Assembly (NCBI GenBank): GCA_019359095.1
Contig: JAHHHZ010000019.1
Location: 124,001-188,000 of the forward strand
Reading direction: 5' to 3'
Source: Pleurocapsa minor HA4230-MV1
GTDB taxonomy: Bacteria > Cyanobacteriota > Cyanobacteriia > Cyanobacteriales > Xenococcaceae
DNA: 64,000 bases
In this document: one piece after another, positions 63,999 through 64,000 of the stretch
Numbering within the stretch: the stretch's first letter is position 1
How the letters are laid out: every line of letters begins with the position of its first letter
Notes under the pieces: model-generated
Database searches by the model: none
What the model was told of the DNA's origin: nothing
The model's input: only the letters and a program-made list of their open reading frames with translations
Program-made: the position numbers and the translations under genes

Positions 63999-64000
63999 GC

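Overview
The window is a chromosomal segment of a cyanobacterium. The evidence is the very high density of HIP1-type GCGATCGC octamers, the AT-rich background, and gene content typical of the phylum: the bicarbonate transporter SbtA with its PII-like partner SbtB, NrtP-type nitrate permease with ferredoxin-type NarB, NhaS3-type antiporter, DUF3326 and DUF2227 proteins, and a groEL with a CIRCE operator but no adjacent groES. Abundant heptameric short tandem repeats and MITE-like repeats suggest a repeat-rich genome. The genus cannot be fixed from sequence alone. No rRNA, tRNA or CRISPR array was seen.

Layout. (1) 1-4.25 kb is a metal-related group: the end of a CobW/COG0523 gene, folE, a short CobW-like P-loop protein overlapping a metallophosphoesterase (MPE) in which two metal-ligand positions are cysteines, a RimL-type acetyltransferase, then a Fur/Zur-type box in front of a second MPE-fold gene that has lost most metal ligands. 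(2) 4.25-13.5 kb is a decaying accessory region. Intact genes (NTF2-like, methyltransferase, SDR, XRE-cupin regulator, glutamine amidotransferase) alternate with remnants of an AraC regulator, SDR, aldehyde dehydrogenase, MOSC protein, MFS pump, alpha/beta hydrolase (split by a 225-bp element) and sulfotransferase (cut by a 977-bp IS whose transposase is itself internally deleted). (3) 13.5-24.2 kb is core and housekeeping: ruvA, a YyaL-type thioredoxin-fold protein, PrxQ-like peroxiredoxin, recJ, a DUF2227 protein and tyrS, with an IS630 relic. (4) 24.2-35.7 kb holds a four-gene membrane/glycosyltransferase operon, a GDSL hydrolase, a YheT-type hydrolase, an ABC permease, a histidine kinase, larE, a pentapeptide-repeat protein and lepB. 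(5) 35.8-42.1 kb holds groEL under CIRCE, a membrane-anchored receiver protein, a REC-GGDEF protein and cobI. (6) 42.4-45.9 kb is inorganic-carbon and sodium transport (sbtA, sbtB, nhaS3-like). sbtAB sits between the intact 75-aa-gene/cobI pair and a degenerate second copy of their ends. (7) 46-54.3 kb holds recQ, fabH-plsX, an acyltransferase-like hydrolase and a PBP4-type peptidase. (8) 54.8-60 kb is nitrate assimilation: nrtP, narB, a candidate NarM-like gene and mobA. (9) 60-64 kb holds an LCP-family cell-wall ligase, a response regulator and a PAS histidine kinase that runs off the window.

How the genes fit together. SbtA imports bicarbonate with sodium, SbtB gates it, and the adjacent antiporter can restore the sodium gradient. 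NrtP and NarB take up and reduce nitrate, and MobA makes the bis-MGD cofactor NarB needs. PlsX and FabH start lipid synthesis. The first 4 kb combines a zinc enzyme (FolE), CobW-type metal GTPases and two divergent MPE proteins, plausibly a zinc-responsive set.

The most novel-looking observations are the cysteine-substituted and ligand-less MPE pair beside CobW/folE with a Fur/Zur box, the nested MITEs at 54.25-54.49 kb, the class of repeats that provide stop codons and C-termini of neighbouring genes, and the duplicated scar around sbtAB.
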